Source: JAGXLC01 sp041686375
GTDB lineage: Bacteria > Bacteroidota > Bacteroidia > Bacteroidales > UBA12077
NCBI GenBank assembly: GCA_041686375.1
Contig: JAWLEB010000012.1
Coordinates: 10,662 to 74,661 of the forward strand
Length of the DNA stretch: 64,000 bases
Direction: 5' to 3'
In this document: positions 27,483 to 36,428 of the stretch, in pieces
Layout: every line of letters starts with the position of its first letter
Numbering within the stretch: the first letter of the stretch is position 1
The notes under the pieces: generated by a model
Database searches by the model: none
What the model was told of the DNA's origin: nothing
Seen by the model: only the letters and a program-made list of their open reading frames with translations
Made by a program: the position numbers and the translations under genes

Positions 27483-27522
27483 TTGATTAGATATTAATCA
27501 AATTTAAGATTACAAATTAATC
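27483..27522. promoter_or_regulatory. two tandem palindromes, probable operators of the LexA-like repressor
   Basis: Site 1 is TTGATTA-GATAT-TAATCAA at 27483-27501, a perfect 7-bp inverted repeat. Site 2 is GATTA-CAAAT-TAATC at 27508-27522. Both share the geometry GATTA-N5-TAATC and their centres are 23 bp apart, about two helical turns. They lie between dinB and the XRE-S24 gene, where an autoregulated repressor would bind. Functional assignment is inferred from position and symmetry. Confidence 0.6.
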
Positions 27523-27586
27523 ATTTTTCAAAAAAATCAAAATATTTTGTTTATATTTATCTGTAATTTTTTAAAAGCAAGGATGC

Positions 27587-28381
27587 ATGCACTTTAGTAA
27601 AAACATAAAATTATTGCGCAAACGGAAGAAAAAAACCCAGAACGAGATAGCCCGCGCCATCAATATAAAACGCTCCACATACAGCGGATATGAAAACGAA
27701 GTTGCCCAGCCGGGGATGGAAGCACTCATATCGCTGTCAAACTACTTTAATGTAGCGATAGATAAGTTATTAAAAGCAGACCTGTCCTGTCTTAGTGACA
27801 ATCAGCTTTCACAACTGGAAAGAGGCTATGATGTGTACCTCAAAGGAAGCAAATTAAGAATACTGGCTACTACCGTAGATAAAAACAATGAGGACAACAT
27901 TGAATTGGTACCAGAAAAAGCCAAAGCAGGTTATCAACGGGGATTTGCAGACCCTGAATTTATCCGGGAATTACCAACATTTCAGCTTCCCTTTTTATCA
28001 GGAGAAAAAAAGTACAGGACATTTCAAATAAACGGCGATTCAATGCTTCCGATTCCCGAAGGTTCTTTCATCACAGGTGAATTTATTCAAAACTGGCTTG
28101 AAATAAAAAATGGCGAAGCATGTATTATACTCACATTGAATGAAGGTATTGTTTTTAAAATAGTAGAAAATCAACTCGCGGATAAAAACATATTGAAAGT
28201 TCACTCCCTGAATCCTCTCTACAAACCGTTTGAAATTCATGGAGAAGAAATCAAAGAAATATGGAAGTTTAAAAATTATATCAGCAATGAACTCCCTGAG
28301 CCTGAAATTCCACACAATCAAGTGATAAAAAAAATATACAGGCTCCAGAAAGAAATATCAAACCTGCAGAAAAAGCTGTAA
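27587..28381 (+). CDS. LexA-like XRE repressor with S24 self-cleavage domain
   Basis: 264 aa. XRE helix-turn-helix at about 5-60 (KKTQNEIARAINIKRSTYSGYE). C-terminal peptidase S24 domain with catalytic Ser152 (NGDSMLP) and Lys191 (GIVFK); a candidate Ala-Gly cleavage site is at 114-115 (KAKAGYQRG). A coiled-coil-like tail (VIKKIYRLQKEISNLQKKL) ends the protein. The arrangement, a damage-sensing repressor divergent from dinB, is that of an SOS-like switch. It differs from classical LexA by its XRE rather than winged-helix DNA-binding domain. Confidence 0.88.
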   Translation: MHFSKNIKLLRKRKKKTQNEIARAINIKRSTYSGYENEVAQPGMEALISLSNYFNVAIDKLLKADLSCLSDNQLSQLERGYDVYLKGSKLRILATTVDKNNEDNIELVPEKAKAGYQRGFADPEFIRELPTFQLPFLSGEKKYRTFQINGDSMLPIPEGSFITGEFIQNWLEIKNGEACIILTLNEGIVFKIVENQLADKNILKVHSLNPLYKPFEIHGEEIKEIWKFKNYISNELPEPEIPHNQVIKKIYRLQKEISNLQKKL

Positions 28382-28550
28382 ACAGAAGGTTTTCTTTCCT
28401 TCTGCCCACAGCCTCTTCAGATCTTTAACCGTAAATAATTTTAGCAATTGAAAGCTATGATCAATAATTATAAAGATAAAAAAACGTCAATTAAAAAACT
28501 GATATTTAATCTTATCTTTCGTATGGTTGTTCTTCTGACTTATAAAATCA

Positions 28551-29309
28551 TCATATTACTTCAATATGCTCGGATTTTATCCAACCTTTACTCCCGTCGG
28601 CCAGTTTAATTTCATACCATTGCTCCATTTCATCTTCAATATAAACTTTTGTTCCTTCGTGAATTACAAATAGTTCTGTTCCGGAAACAGAAGGGGAACT
28701 CCTTACCGTCACTTTGGGTGAAAATACAATGGCCTGATTACTATCAATAACCTCCTGTTTCTGCTGATAAGAAAAGGCAAAAGTACCAACGGAGAGAAAT
28801 AATGCAAGTAAGGCTATCCAAAAAGAAGACTTTTTCCAGCTATAGCTTCTTGTATACAGATAAACAGAAAATAAGACAAGAAAAATTACAAATGTAGTCA
28901 TACTCATAAGAGCCCATCCATCAGAAGAGAATAAGTCCACAAAGTTATTGTACCACCGAACCATAAAAAACGGGGGGATTTCTTCAATCTTATCTGTAAC
29001 CTGCTCTCTGGCAAGAGTCAAATTATACTGAATATCCTCATCGTTTGGTGCACGAAGTTTAGCTCTTTCATAATTAAGTATCGCCGGAGCTATCTGGTAA
29101 GTACTGTAATAAGCATTACCAAGATTATAATAAACAGCAACAGATTCTTTCCCTTGTGACAGGATTTGCTCATATACTTCAATACTTTTTGCGTATTTAC
29201 CCTGATCATAATACTTTCTTGCCGAATCCAGCATTATATCATACTCCTGCCCTAATAAAGGAATGGTATTAAGAATAATCAGAGAAATAAAGATTACTAA
29301 TTTTCTCAT
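28551..29309 (-). CDS. batE: BatE, TPR and SH3 membrane protein of the aerotolerance operon
   Basis: 252 aa. Signal peptide, then TPR repeats (ARKYYDQGKYAKSIEVYEQI and AVYYNLGNAYYSTYQIAPAI), two membrane helices at about 133-178, and a C-terminal SH3-like domain (VTVRSSPSVSGTELFVIHEGTKVYIE, from about 200). Last gene of the bat operon, 3 bp after batD. Bat proteins are thought to form an envelope complex linked to oxidative-stress tolerance; the biochemical role is unresolved. Confidence 0.9.
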   Translation of the reverse strand: MRKLVIFISLIILNTIPLLGQEYDIMLDSARKYYDQGKYAKSIEVYEQILSQGKESVAVYYNLGNAYYSTYQIAPAILNYERAKLRAPNDEDIQYNLTLAREQVTDKIEEIPPFFMVRWYNNFVDLFSSDGWALMSMTTFVIFLVLFSVYLYTRSYSWKKSSFWIALLALFLSVGTFAFSYQQKQEVIDSNQAIVFSPKVTVRSSPSVSGTELFVIHEGTKVYIEDEMEQWYEIKLADGSKGWIKSEHIEVI

Positions 29310-29312
29310 TTT

Positions 29313-31163
29313 TTATGCTTTAATTTTTTGTTGCTTCAATTTTTGCTGTAATTGTGATATTACCGTAATAGCTTCCTGATAAAGCCCTCCCATCTTAGAT
29401 TCATTGTCTGCCGGAGCGTATCTTGCATATTCACAATCATCTATTAAACGAAGGAACTGTTCAATTAATTCCTCATCTACATTTAACTGTTTCAGTTTAG
29501 CTTCAGCATTATCCCTGTATAATTCGGATACAGGGATGCTTAGTTTATCACCCACATACCCCCATAATGCCTGTAAAATTTCTTCATAAAAGCTCTCCTT
29601 ATTATTGTCGTTTAGGTATTTGAAGGCTTCCTTCAAGCGCTTCTTAGCATATCTGTTTGCTTTTCTGGATTTAGCCAGCGCAATATTCGCATTTTCTCTG
29701 GCTCTCCTTCTTTGCAATAAAAATGTCATCACAAAAAGAAAAGCGCCACCCGCAAAAACAATATAAAATAATGTACTGCCAAATAAGAAATCATCTTTCT
29801 CCTTAAGGTCTATGTCTTCTGTTTTTTGATAACGAATATCTCTGCCTATAACATTAACCTCCTCCTTACTGAAATCCGAAATAGCGCCTGGAGCTCTTTC
29901 CTCCCCTTCTCCTTTCAAAGCATGCAACTCCATAGGACCTGTACTCAAAGTTTTATATCGTTCTTCAGAAAGATCGAAATAAGCAAAACGTAAAGAAGGG
30001 ATTTGATATGTACCCTCATGTCTGGGCACTACAGGATACTCATATTCCTTTACCCCGGAAATGCCACTTTCACTGGCTTTAATATCAGTACTCACTTTAG
30101 GATCATAGAATTCCAAATCAGGAGGAAAGTTGATTACAGGCATGTCAATGACTTTTAAATTACCCGTACCCGAAATTTTAACTTTTAACGTCACAGCTTC
30201 ATCAGTTTCAGTCTGATCCTGATCTAAAGAAGCTTCTAGTTGAAAATCACCTACACCCCCTGTAAAATATACTGGTTTATCCTCAGGTAAAGGCTTCACG
30301 TTAATTTCCACAGGCTCACTGGAAAGAGATTTTTTTACGGTTTGATTATCCCCAAAAAATTCATCGAAAAAGCTTCTTGACTGCCTGTTTACTCTTTGCT
30401 GAACGATACAATCCACTTGAAAAGGGTCAATAGTAATTTCACCACTGCGTTGAGGAAAAAGAATGTATTTTTTCAAGACTCCTGTACCATAAATTTCGCC
30501 GTTTACATTTTCCTTTTTCAATTGGCGCAAAGGAGGGGTTTCTATCTCCTCTTTATAAAACCCTTTAAAATCAGGAAATTTAACATTCTGAAGATTGGCA
30601 ATATTAAGTTTAGAATACAGTTTGATGGTAGCTACAACAGGCTCTTCCCTGTAAACGTTCTTTTTGTCAAAAATAACTTTAACAAACAAGTCATCTTCGT
30701 CTATTTCTCCACCTGGCTCATCTCTGTTTGCCGGAGTGCTTTCACTTCCCTTGCTGGAAGATTCATCGGCATCACCTTCAATAACCTCTATATCAACTTC
30801 ATTCGATTTATATTCCTTCCCGTCTACTTCAACCTTTGCCGGAGGTATGGTAAAATCTCCTGTTTCTTCAGCCCGTAAAACAAATGTATACTGCAACTGA
30901 TAACTTCTTGTCATCTTACCATTCACAATGCTGACATTAGTACTGGTAGACGTGCTTGGTCCGGCCAAAACCCTGAACCCGTCAATTGCCGGAGAGGTGA
31001 AATCATCCACATCAGCATTTACGGTAAAAGTTAACCGAAATTGCTCACCAGCCCTCACCACTTCCGGAGCCTCCGCGGAAAATTTAACCTCCTCGTCCGC
31101 ATAAGTTCTGGAGATAAAAAGAAAAACACTTATAAATAAGAAAATAAGATATTTCATGTTCAC
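29313..31163 (-). CDS. batD: BatD, large exported membrane-anchored protein
   Basis: 616 aa. Signal peptide, repeated beta-sandwich domains (VVRAGEQFRLTFTVNADVDD, later VTLKVKISGTGNLKVIDMP), one membrane helix at about 457-477 (FYIVFAGGAFLFVMTFLLQ) and a basic cytoplasmic tail with helices. Pattern of the BatD (oxygen tolerance) family. An acidic, Ser-rich linker (EGDADESSSKGSESTPANRDE) lies near 135. Follows batC after a 91-bp gap, the largest in the operon. Confidence 0.92.
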   Translation of the reverse strand: MNMKYLIFLFISVFLFISRTYADEEVKFSAEAPEVVRAGEQFRLTFTVNADVDDFTSPAIDGFRVLAGPSTSTSTNVSIVNGKMTRSYQLQYTFVLRAEETGDFTIPPAKVEVDGKEYKSNEVDIEVIEGDADESSSKGSESTPANRDEPGGEIDEDDLFVKVIFDKKNVYREEPVVATIKLYSKLNIANLQNVKFPDFKGFYKEEIETPPLRQLKKENVNGEIYGTGVLKKYILFPQRSGEITIDPFQVDCIVQQRVNRQSRSFFDEFFGDNQTVKKSLSSEPVEINVKPLPEDKPVYFTGGVGDFQLEASLDQDQTETDEAVTLKVKISGTGNLKVIDMPVINFPPDLEFYDPKVSTDIKASESGISGVKEYEYPVVPRHEGTYQIPSLRFAYFDLSEERYKTLSTGPMELHALKGEGEERAPGAISDFSKEEVNVIGRDIRYQKTEDIDLKEKDDFLFGSTLFYIVFAGGAFLFVMTFLLQRRRARENANIALAKSRKANRYAKKRLKEAFKYLNDNNKESFYEEILQALWGYVGDKLSIPVSELYRDNAEAKLKQLNVDEELIEQFLRLIDDCEYARYAPADNESKMGGLYQEAITVISQLQQKLKQQKIKA

Positions 31164-31254
31164 TGTTAATTTAATTTTTGGCCATAAGACATTTTTTCAT
31201 CAAAATCATGCCTCAGTTACACATCCATGGCATTATTTCTTTATTGTTCATTTT

Positions 31255-32004
31255 TTACCACTCTTTAGTTGTCTTAGCTTTTTTCTCCGATTCTTCTATT
31301 TTCTTCTTCAACTTTTCCTGTAACAACTTCTCATCATTTTCCAAAGCCTGCAGCAACCGCTCTGCATCTTCTTTTGATATTTCAGGTTCACTGGATTGTT
31401 GTTGCTGATTCTCCTCTTGTTCTTCCTCCTCCTGCTGTTCATTTTGATCTTGTTGCTGCTGATCCTGTTGGTCCTGCTGATCTTGTTCATCCTGCTGATC
31501 TTCATTATTTTCCTGATCCTCCTGATCCTGATCTTGCTGTTGATCCTTTTGATCTTGCTGTTGATTCTCTTGCTCTTCAAGCTTGTTCAAAGCATATGTC
31601 AAGTTATGTTTAGTTTCCACATCATCAGGATCATGTTTCAGAGCCCGTTTATAAGCTTCGATGCTTTCTTTAAACTTATCAGAATTTAACAGGGAATTCC
31701 CCAGATTATGATAAACTTTCGCCAATTTATCTTTATTCAAATCTTGATTAGCAAGCTCGCTGAACTGTTTGGCCGCCTCCTCATACTTCTCCTGTTTATA
31801 TAATGCATCGCCAACATTAAAAAGTGCTTCAAATGTTTCCTTACCCTCGCCTATAGCTTTTCTATAAGCAATTTCAGAATTCACATATTTTTTTTCTTTA
31901 TACTCATCATTCCCCCTGCGGATATATTTTCGCTCCGACTGGGAAAATACTACCACAACAGTTGAGAAACAAAACAAAAACAGTAAACAAGCCTTTTTCC
32001 ACAT
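31255..32004 (-). CDS. batC: BatC, TPR protein with long Gln/Asp/Glu-rich tail
   Basis: 249 aa. Signal peptide (about 1-22) followed by TPR repeats (RRGNDEYKEKKYVNSEIAYRKAI, NVGDALYKQEKYEEAAKQF, HNLGNSLLNSDKFKESIEAY). Residues about 140-205 are almost only Gln, Asp and Glu, encoded by repeated CTG/GAT-type codons. The long open frames on the opposite strand in this stretch (31374-31689) are artefacts of that low complexity. Two base pairs separate it from batB. Confidence 0.9.
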   Translation of the reverse strand: MWKKACLLFLFCFSTVVVVFSQSERKYIRRGNDEYKEKKYVNSEIAYRKAIGEGKETFEALFNVGDALYKQEKYEEAAKQFSELANQDLNKDKLAKVYHNLGNSLLNSDKFKESIEAYKRALKHDPDDVETKHNLTYALNKLEEQENQQQDQKDQQQDQDQEDQENNEDQQDEQDQQDQQDQQQQDQNEQQEEEEQEENQQQQSSEPEISKEDAERLLQALENDEKLLQEKLKKKIEESEKKAKTTKEW

Positions 32005-32006
32005 AA

Positions 32007-33044
32007 CTATTCTTTTATTTTAAAAGGATTATATTTTGTCAAGCGTTTATTTTTTCTCTCCAAAATCAAAAAATCAATAAAAAGAAAAAACAGAGCAAGT
32101 CCGATAAGGTATTGAAATCTATGCTCATAATCAGTATATTGTTTTGACTCAATCTCTTTTTGTGTCATCTCATCGATTTCCTCATAAAGTTTACTTAAGC
32201 CGGTACGCGAATTACTGGCCCTTACATAAGTTCCCTTTCCCTCTGCGGCTAAACTTTTTAGCATTGTCTCATCCAGTTTACTAATTACAGTATTGCCATT
32301 TTCATCCTTTTGGTATTGCACTTGTCCTCCTGATTCTCTGATAGGAATCGGTCCGCCCTCCGAACTTGCCATTCCTATGGTATGTATTTTTACATCCTCT
32401 TCTCCTGCTCTTTGTGCTGCCTGCACAGCCTCTCCTTCATGGTCTTCCCCATCAGAAATTATAATCAAAGCCTTTTCCAAATCACTCTCTGAATCAAAAG
32501 ACCTCACAGCCAGGTTAATTGCTGAACCTATAGCAGTTCCTTGGGTTGGCACAATATCGGTATCTACCGTTGATAAAAACATTTTAACAGCAGAATAATC
32601 CGTTGTAACCGGAACCTGAATATAAGCATCACCAGCAAAAACGATAAAACCTATCTTATCATTATTCAACTGGTCAATCATTTTTGAAATTGATCGCTTA
32701 GCCCGCTCCAGCCTGCTGGGTTTGATATCCTCCGCAAGCATACTATTGGAAACATCGAGCGCAATAATAATCTCCACACCCTTACGCTCCACCTTTTCTA
32801 TCTTAGACCCAAACTGTGGATCAGCAAGGGCAAATATGACGGATGTAAGGGCTGCAATTATGAAAATAAATTTTATTACAGGCCGAATTTTAGAAACGAG
32901 AGGCATTAACTGTGAAATAACTGTAATATCTCCATATTTTCTCATTGCTCTTCTTTTTAGATAACGAGCAAATAGGAAGAGCAGAATCAAAATGGGTATT
33001 ATGACCAAAGCATACAGTATTTCAACATTTCCAAATCTAAACAT
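32007..33044 (-). CDS. batB: BatB, VWA-domain membrane protein
   Basis: 345 aa. N-terminal membrane helices (about 10-26, 57-74), a von Willebrand A domain with an intact MIDAS motif (ALDVSNSM, DxSxS, about 95-102) and a C-terminal membrane helix (FQYLIGLALFFLFIDFLIL). VWA domains bind metal-dependent protein partners. Paralogue of BatA next door; 14 bp downstream of it. Confidence 0.93.
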   Translation of the reverse strand: MFRFGNVEILYALVIIPILILLFLFARYLKRRAMRKYGDITVISQLMPLVSKIRPVIKFIFIIAALTSVIFALADPQFGSKIEKVERKGVEIIIALDVSNSMLAEDIKPSRLERAKRSISKMIDQLNNDKIGFIVFAGDAYIQVPVTTDYSAVKMFLSTVDTDIVPTQGTAIGSAINLAVRSFDSESDLEKALIIISDGEDHEGEAVQAAQRAGEEDVKIHTIGMASSEGGPIPIRESGGQVQYQKDENGNTVISKLDETMLKSLAAEGKGTYVRASNSRTGLSKLYEEIDEMTQKEIESKQYTDYEHRFQYLIGLALFFLFIDFLILERKNKRLTKYNPFKIKE

Positions 33045-33058
33045 TTTTACCTCAGTTT

Positions 33059-34060
33059 TTATGGAATACTTCTCAATATTGTTGTTCTCAAAACTACTTC
33101 TATCAACAATAACAGACCAGCCACGAGAGCAAATCCAAAGAATTCTTCTTTTTTCTCACTAAATTCCTGCACCTCAATCTTGGATTTTTCCATCTGATCA
33201 ATTTCTTCATAAATGGTTTCCAGCTTTTGATTATCAGTGGCTCTGAAATATCTTCCCCCTGTCTGATTAGCTATTTGTTTCAAGATATCTTCGTCAATTT
33301 CCACCTCCATATTTCTATATTGTATCCCGTATGGTGTCTCCACAGGATATGGTGCTTTTCCGTGACTTCCCACACCTATCGTATAGACCCGAACATCGAA
33401 TGTTTGAGCAATTTCTGCGGCAGTTACAGGTGCTACTGCTCCTCTGTTGTTTACGCCATCAGTCAGTAGTACTACCACTTTACTTTCCGCATCACTATCT
33501 TTAAGTCTGTTAATAGATGTAGCAAGACCCATACCAATAGCCGTGCCATCTTCGATCATTCCTTCGCTTACATCCCTGAATAAATTTGTAAGTACCGCAT
33601 GATCAGTTGTAAGCGGGCATTGTGTAAAACTTTCACCAGCAAAAACTACCAATCCAATTCTATCCTCCGGTCTGTCAGAAATAAAATCAATGGCGATATC
33701 TTTTGAAGCTTGCAGCCTGTTGGGGTCAAAATCCCTGGCAAGCATACTGCTCGATATATCCAAAGAAAGCACAATATCAATCCCTTCAGTAGTTACATCT
33801 CTCCAGCTTTCTGACGATTGTGGCCGAGCCAAAGCAACAATCAACAAGGCAATAGCAAGTACTCTTGTTCCAAAAAGGACATATTTCAGGTAATATTTTA
33901 AAGAACTTCTGGCTGCACTTAATCCTTTAATAGTAGAGACCTGTAGAGTAGCCTCTGTTTTTCGGTTTTTTTTATAATACCATATCACAACCGGAATTAT
34001 TAATACAAGGAGAACTAAAAATTCCGGGGTTTTAAAAGTATTTAAATCAAACAAACTCAT
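33059..34060 (-). CDS. batA: BatA, VWA-domain membrane protein
   Basis: 333 aa. Two N-terminal membrane helices (about 13-27 and 60-78), VWA domain with MIDAS (LSLDISSSMLARD, DxSxS) and Thr/Asp continuation (VVLLTDGVNNRG), then a C-terminal membrane helix. Starts inside the stop of the upstream 338-aa gene (ATGA overlap 34057-34060), so translation is coupled. With BatB it forms the VWA pair of the operon. Confidence 0.93.
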   Translation of the reverse strand: MSLFDLNTFKTPEFLVLLVLIIPVVIWYYKKNRKTEATLQVSTIKGLSAARSSLKYYLKYVLFGTRVLAIALLIVALARPQSSESWRDVTTEGIDIVLSLDISSSMLARDFDPNRLQASKDIAIDFISDRPEDRIGLVVFAGESFTQCPLTTDHAVLTNLFRDVSEGMIEDGTAIGMGLATSINRLKDSDAESKVVVLLTDGVNNRGAVAPVTAAEIAQTFDVRVYTIGVGSHGKAPYPVETPYGIQYRNMEVEIDEDILKQIANQTGGRYFRATDNQKLETIYEEIDQMEKSKIEVQEFSEKKEEFFGFALVAGLLLLIEVVLRTTILRSIP

Positions 34061-35073
34061 TCTTCCTGTTTTTTATTTAACGCTTCTCCCTCTTCATGAT
34101 TTTCATCTTTCTCTTCACTCTCAGGCTTTTCAAGTTTTGTCTGTGTAACAAATTCATATGCATCATTCAGATATTGCTCATTTTCTTCCGGTGAAGGAAT
34201 CCATTTCGCAAACTTCACCAGATCGCCCTGTCGCAAAATACCAGCCAGCATCTTATAAAGTTTTTCATCATCAAATCCTGTGTTATGCAACGATAGAAGG
34301 ATCTCATCAGTAGTTCTTTCCAAAGTCTTTATATCATATCGTAACCACAAATAATAGCGCAAAATATCAACCAATTTAGTATAATATAGTTTGATTTTAT
34401 CCTGCTGCCACAATCTTTCTTCTTTCAACTTGTCCAGTTCACGCAGAGCTATTACATGAGCAGGTTCCAGTGGTTTTTTAGGTTCTTCCTTGGTCTTCTT
34501 ATTTCTCATATATCGCAAATAATACCATACTAAAAATGCTATGACCACCAAAGTAAGGAAAACCAGAAGGTATGGCAATATTTCCCTGAAAGACACTGGT
34601 GCTCCAAAAGGTTCCTTTATATCAAATATAGTTTTCGTGGTATCTATAGTAACTGTCTGCACCATCAAATCCATTGGTAAGGATTTTATTGTATCGAGCT
34701 CATCACCAACTTTATACTGAAAAGCCAATTCAGGGATATGAACTTTGCCACTATCAAAACTCGTAATCAGGTATTTTTGCGTAATCCTGTAACGATCATC
34801 TTCTTCCAGAAAAGTAGTATCCGGATTTTCAGCCTCAATAACTTCAATTTTATCCGGCAATTTATCCTTAACATCAAAATCTTGTATGTTCACTTCTTTA
34901 TCCTGGACAACATCTAAGTGCAGATATATCTGATCACCAATAAGTATTTCATTGGTATCCAGTCTGCTATCTATACCCACTTTTTGAGCATATACTGAAT
35001 TAGCCAGGAATACAAGAATAATAACAAAGAAAAAAGATGTTTTCTCTGAATCGAATCTATTTTTCATTCGCAT
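34057..35073 (-). CDS. BatD-like N-terminal domain membrane protein of the bat operon
   Basis: 338 aa. Signal peptide (about 1-29), a beta-sandwich resembling the BatD repeats (RLDTNEILIGDQIYLHLDVV), one membrane helix at about 165-187 and a charged cytoplasmic tail with helical KLKEERLWQQDKIKLYYTKL. A protein of this kind usually lies between the DUF58 gene and batA in Bacteroidota. It ends in Glu/Lys-rich residues (EEKDENHEEGEALNKKQEE). No separate gene name is established to my knowledge. Confidence 0.85.
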   Translation of the reverse strand: MRMKNRFDSEKTSFFFVIILVFLANSVYAQKVGIDSRLDTNEILIGDQIYLHLDVVQDKEVNIQDFDVKDKLPDKIEVIEAENPDTTFLEEDDRYRITQKYLITSFDSGKVHIPELAFQYKVGDELDTIKSLPMDLMVQTVTIDTTKTIFDIKEPFGAPVSFREILPYLLVFLTLVVIAFLVWYYLRYMRNKKTKEEPKKPLEPAHVIALRELDKLKEERLWQQDKIKLYYTKLVDILRYYLWLRYDIKTLERTTDEILLSLHNTGFDDEKLYKMLAGILRQGDLVKFAKWIPSPEENEQYLNDAYEFVTQTKLEKPESEEKDENHEEGEALNKKQEE

Positions 35074-35078
35074 CTCAT

Positions 35079-35963
35079 CTATCGTCGTTTAAAAAGATTT
35101 ACCAATGGTTTTACATAATCTTCACTGGTTGCAATAGCTGTATAATCAACACCTGCTTGTGAGAATGTTGTTTTAATAAGACTATTGGTATTTTGCCACC
35201 AATTTTGATAAGCTTTTCTGACAGATTTATTGCTCGAATCCACCCAAAGCGTCTCTCCGGTTTCTGCATCCTGAACATTAATCAAACCGACTGGCGGTAA
35301 TTCTCCCTCCCTCCTGTCATAAATTTGTAATCCAATTAAATCATGTTTATTACTAGCAATGCGCAAGGCTTCCTCATAATTTAATTGGTTATTTTCATCA
35401 TCCTGATCGAAAAAGTCTGATAAAATGAATGCCGTACAGCGTTTCTTAATGGCATTGGTAAGATATTTCAATGCCCCTGAAATATTTGTCCCCTTTGATT
35501 CAGGAGTAAATTCAATCAATTCACGGATTATCCTGAGAATATGTGTCCTACCCTTTTTAGGTGGAATGAACTTTTCAATCCTATCGCTAAACATAATCAC
35601 CCCTATTTTATCATTGTTCTCAATAGCAGAAAATGATAAAACAGCTGATATTTCAGTAATTAAGTTTTTTTTCAACTGCTTTTCTGTTCCAAAAACTCTT
35701 GAGTTACTCACATCTATAAGTAACATAACAGTTAGCTCCCGTTCTTCCTCATAAATCTTAATATAGGGATGATTAAACCGAGCTGTCACATTCCAGTCAA
35801 TGTTGCGAATATCATCGCCATACTGATATTCCCGGACTTCGCTAAAAGACATTCCCCTGCCTTTAAAAGCGCTATGATATTCACCCGCGAAGATATTTTT
35901 TGACAGTCCCCGGGTTTTAATCTCAATCTTTCTGACTTTTTTTAACAGTTCAGTAGTTTCCAC
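35079..35963 (-). CDS. DUF58-family protein of the bat operon
   Basis: The frame is open to 36008, but the GTG at 35963 (VETTELLKKVRKIEIKTRGLSKN) matches the usual family start METKELLKKVRKIE and removes a 40-bp overlap with the upstream gene, leaving 5 bp. About 294 aa. Core motif FKGRGMSFSEVREYQYGDDIRNIDWN (cited by its ends, residues about 50-75 of the longer frame) is diagnostic of DUF58; a VWA-like region follows (LLIDVSNSRVFG). Works with MoxR ATPase and the Bat proteins in the envelope; mechanism unknown. Confidence 0.9.
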   Translation of the reverse strand: METTELLKKVRKIEIKTRGLSKNIFAGEYHSAFKGRGMSFSEVREYQYGDDIRNIDWNVTARFNHPYIKIYEEERELTVMLLIDVSNSRVFGTEKQLKKNLITEISAVLSFSAIENNDKIGVIMFSDRIEKFIPPKKGRTHILRIIRELIEFTPESKGTNISGALKYLTNAIKKRCTAFILSDFFDQDDENNQLNYEEALRIASNKHDLIGLQIYDRREGELPPVGLINVQDAETGETLWVDSSNKSVRKAYQNWWQNTNSLIKTTFSQAGVDYTAIATSEDYVKPLVNLFKRR

Positions 35964-35968
35964 GGTAT

Positions 35969-36388
35969 CTATTTTTTCTTTCTGGTTGTTTTTATTGTAA
36001 AAAACCAATCTTCTTTTTCCAGTTCCATCAAATAATTATAATTTTCATCGCTTTCAGTATCAACCCAACTCATATCTTTACGGTATTCATACGTATTATT
36101 CAATGAATCCTCCATTGTCCTAAGAAGAGAATAATCACATATTAATTTAGTGAATTTACATTTTTCATTATCGTCCAGAATAAAGAGTATCGTCTGAGTT
36201 TCATTAGCATTCTCAAATTTCAGAAAATGATGCTCCTCTGCATTCACCTCTTTAGAGAAAGAAAAATCTTCCTTTTTCTGTTTCATTTCTGTTTTAATCT
36301 CCTCAATGCCTAAACCTACAAAATACTGACTATATGCAGTACTCAAAAGAAACATACAGAAAAATACGCATAATAAAAATCTTTTCAT
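35969..36388 (-). CDS. small exported protein in the bat operon
   Basis: 139 aa with a signal peptide (MKRFLLCVFFCMFLLSTAYSQ). The mature part (about 118 aa) is charged and includes VGLGIEEIKTEMKQKKEDFSF, a form seen in small Bacteroidota periplasmic proteins. No family recognised. It lies between moxR and the DUF58 gene, where an extra small secreted protein is common; gap to moxR is 40 bp. Confidence 0.75.
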   Translation of the reverse strand: MKRFLLCVFFCMFLLSTAYSQYFVGLGIEEIKTEMKQKKEDFSFSKEVNAEEHHFLKFENANETQTILFILDDNEKCKFTKLICDYSLLRTMEDSLNNTYEYRKDMSWVDTESDENYNYLMELEKEDWFFTIKTTRKKK

Positions 36389-36428
36389 CTCTCAAAGTAT
36401 TAATGCATAGCCTAATACATATAATATT

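Noticed and set aside
31374..31689. Long open frames opposite batC
   Set aside because: They are antisense to the Gln/Asp/Glu-rich tail; codons repeat as CTG/GAT units and give Leu/Ile-rich nonsense.
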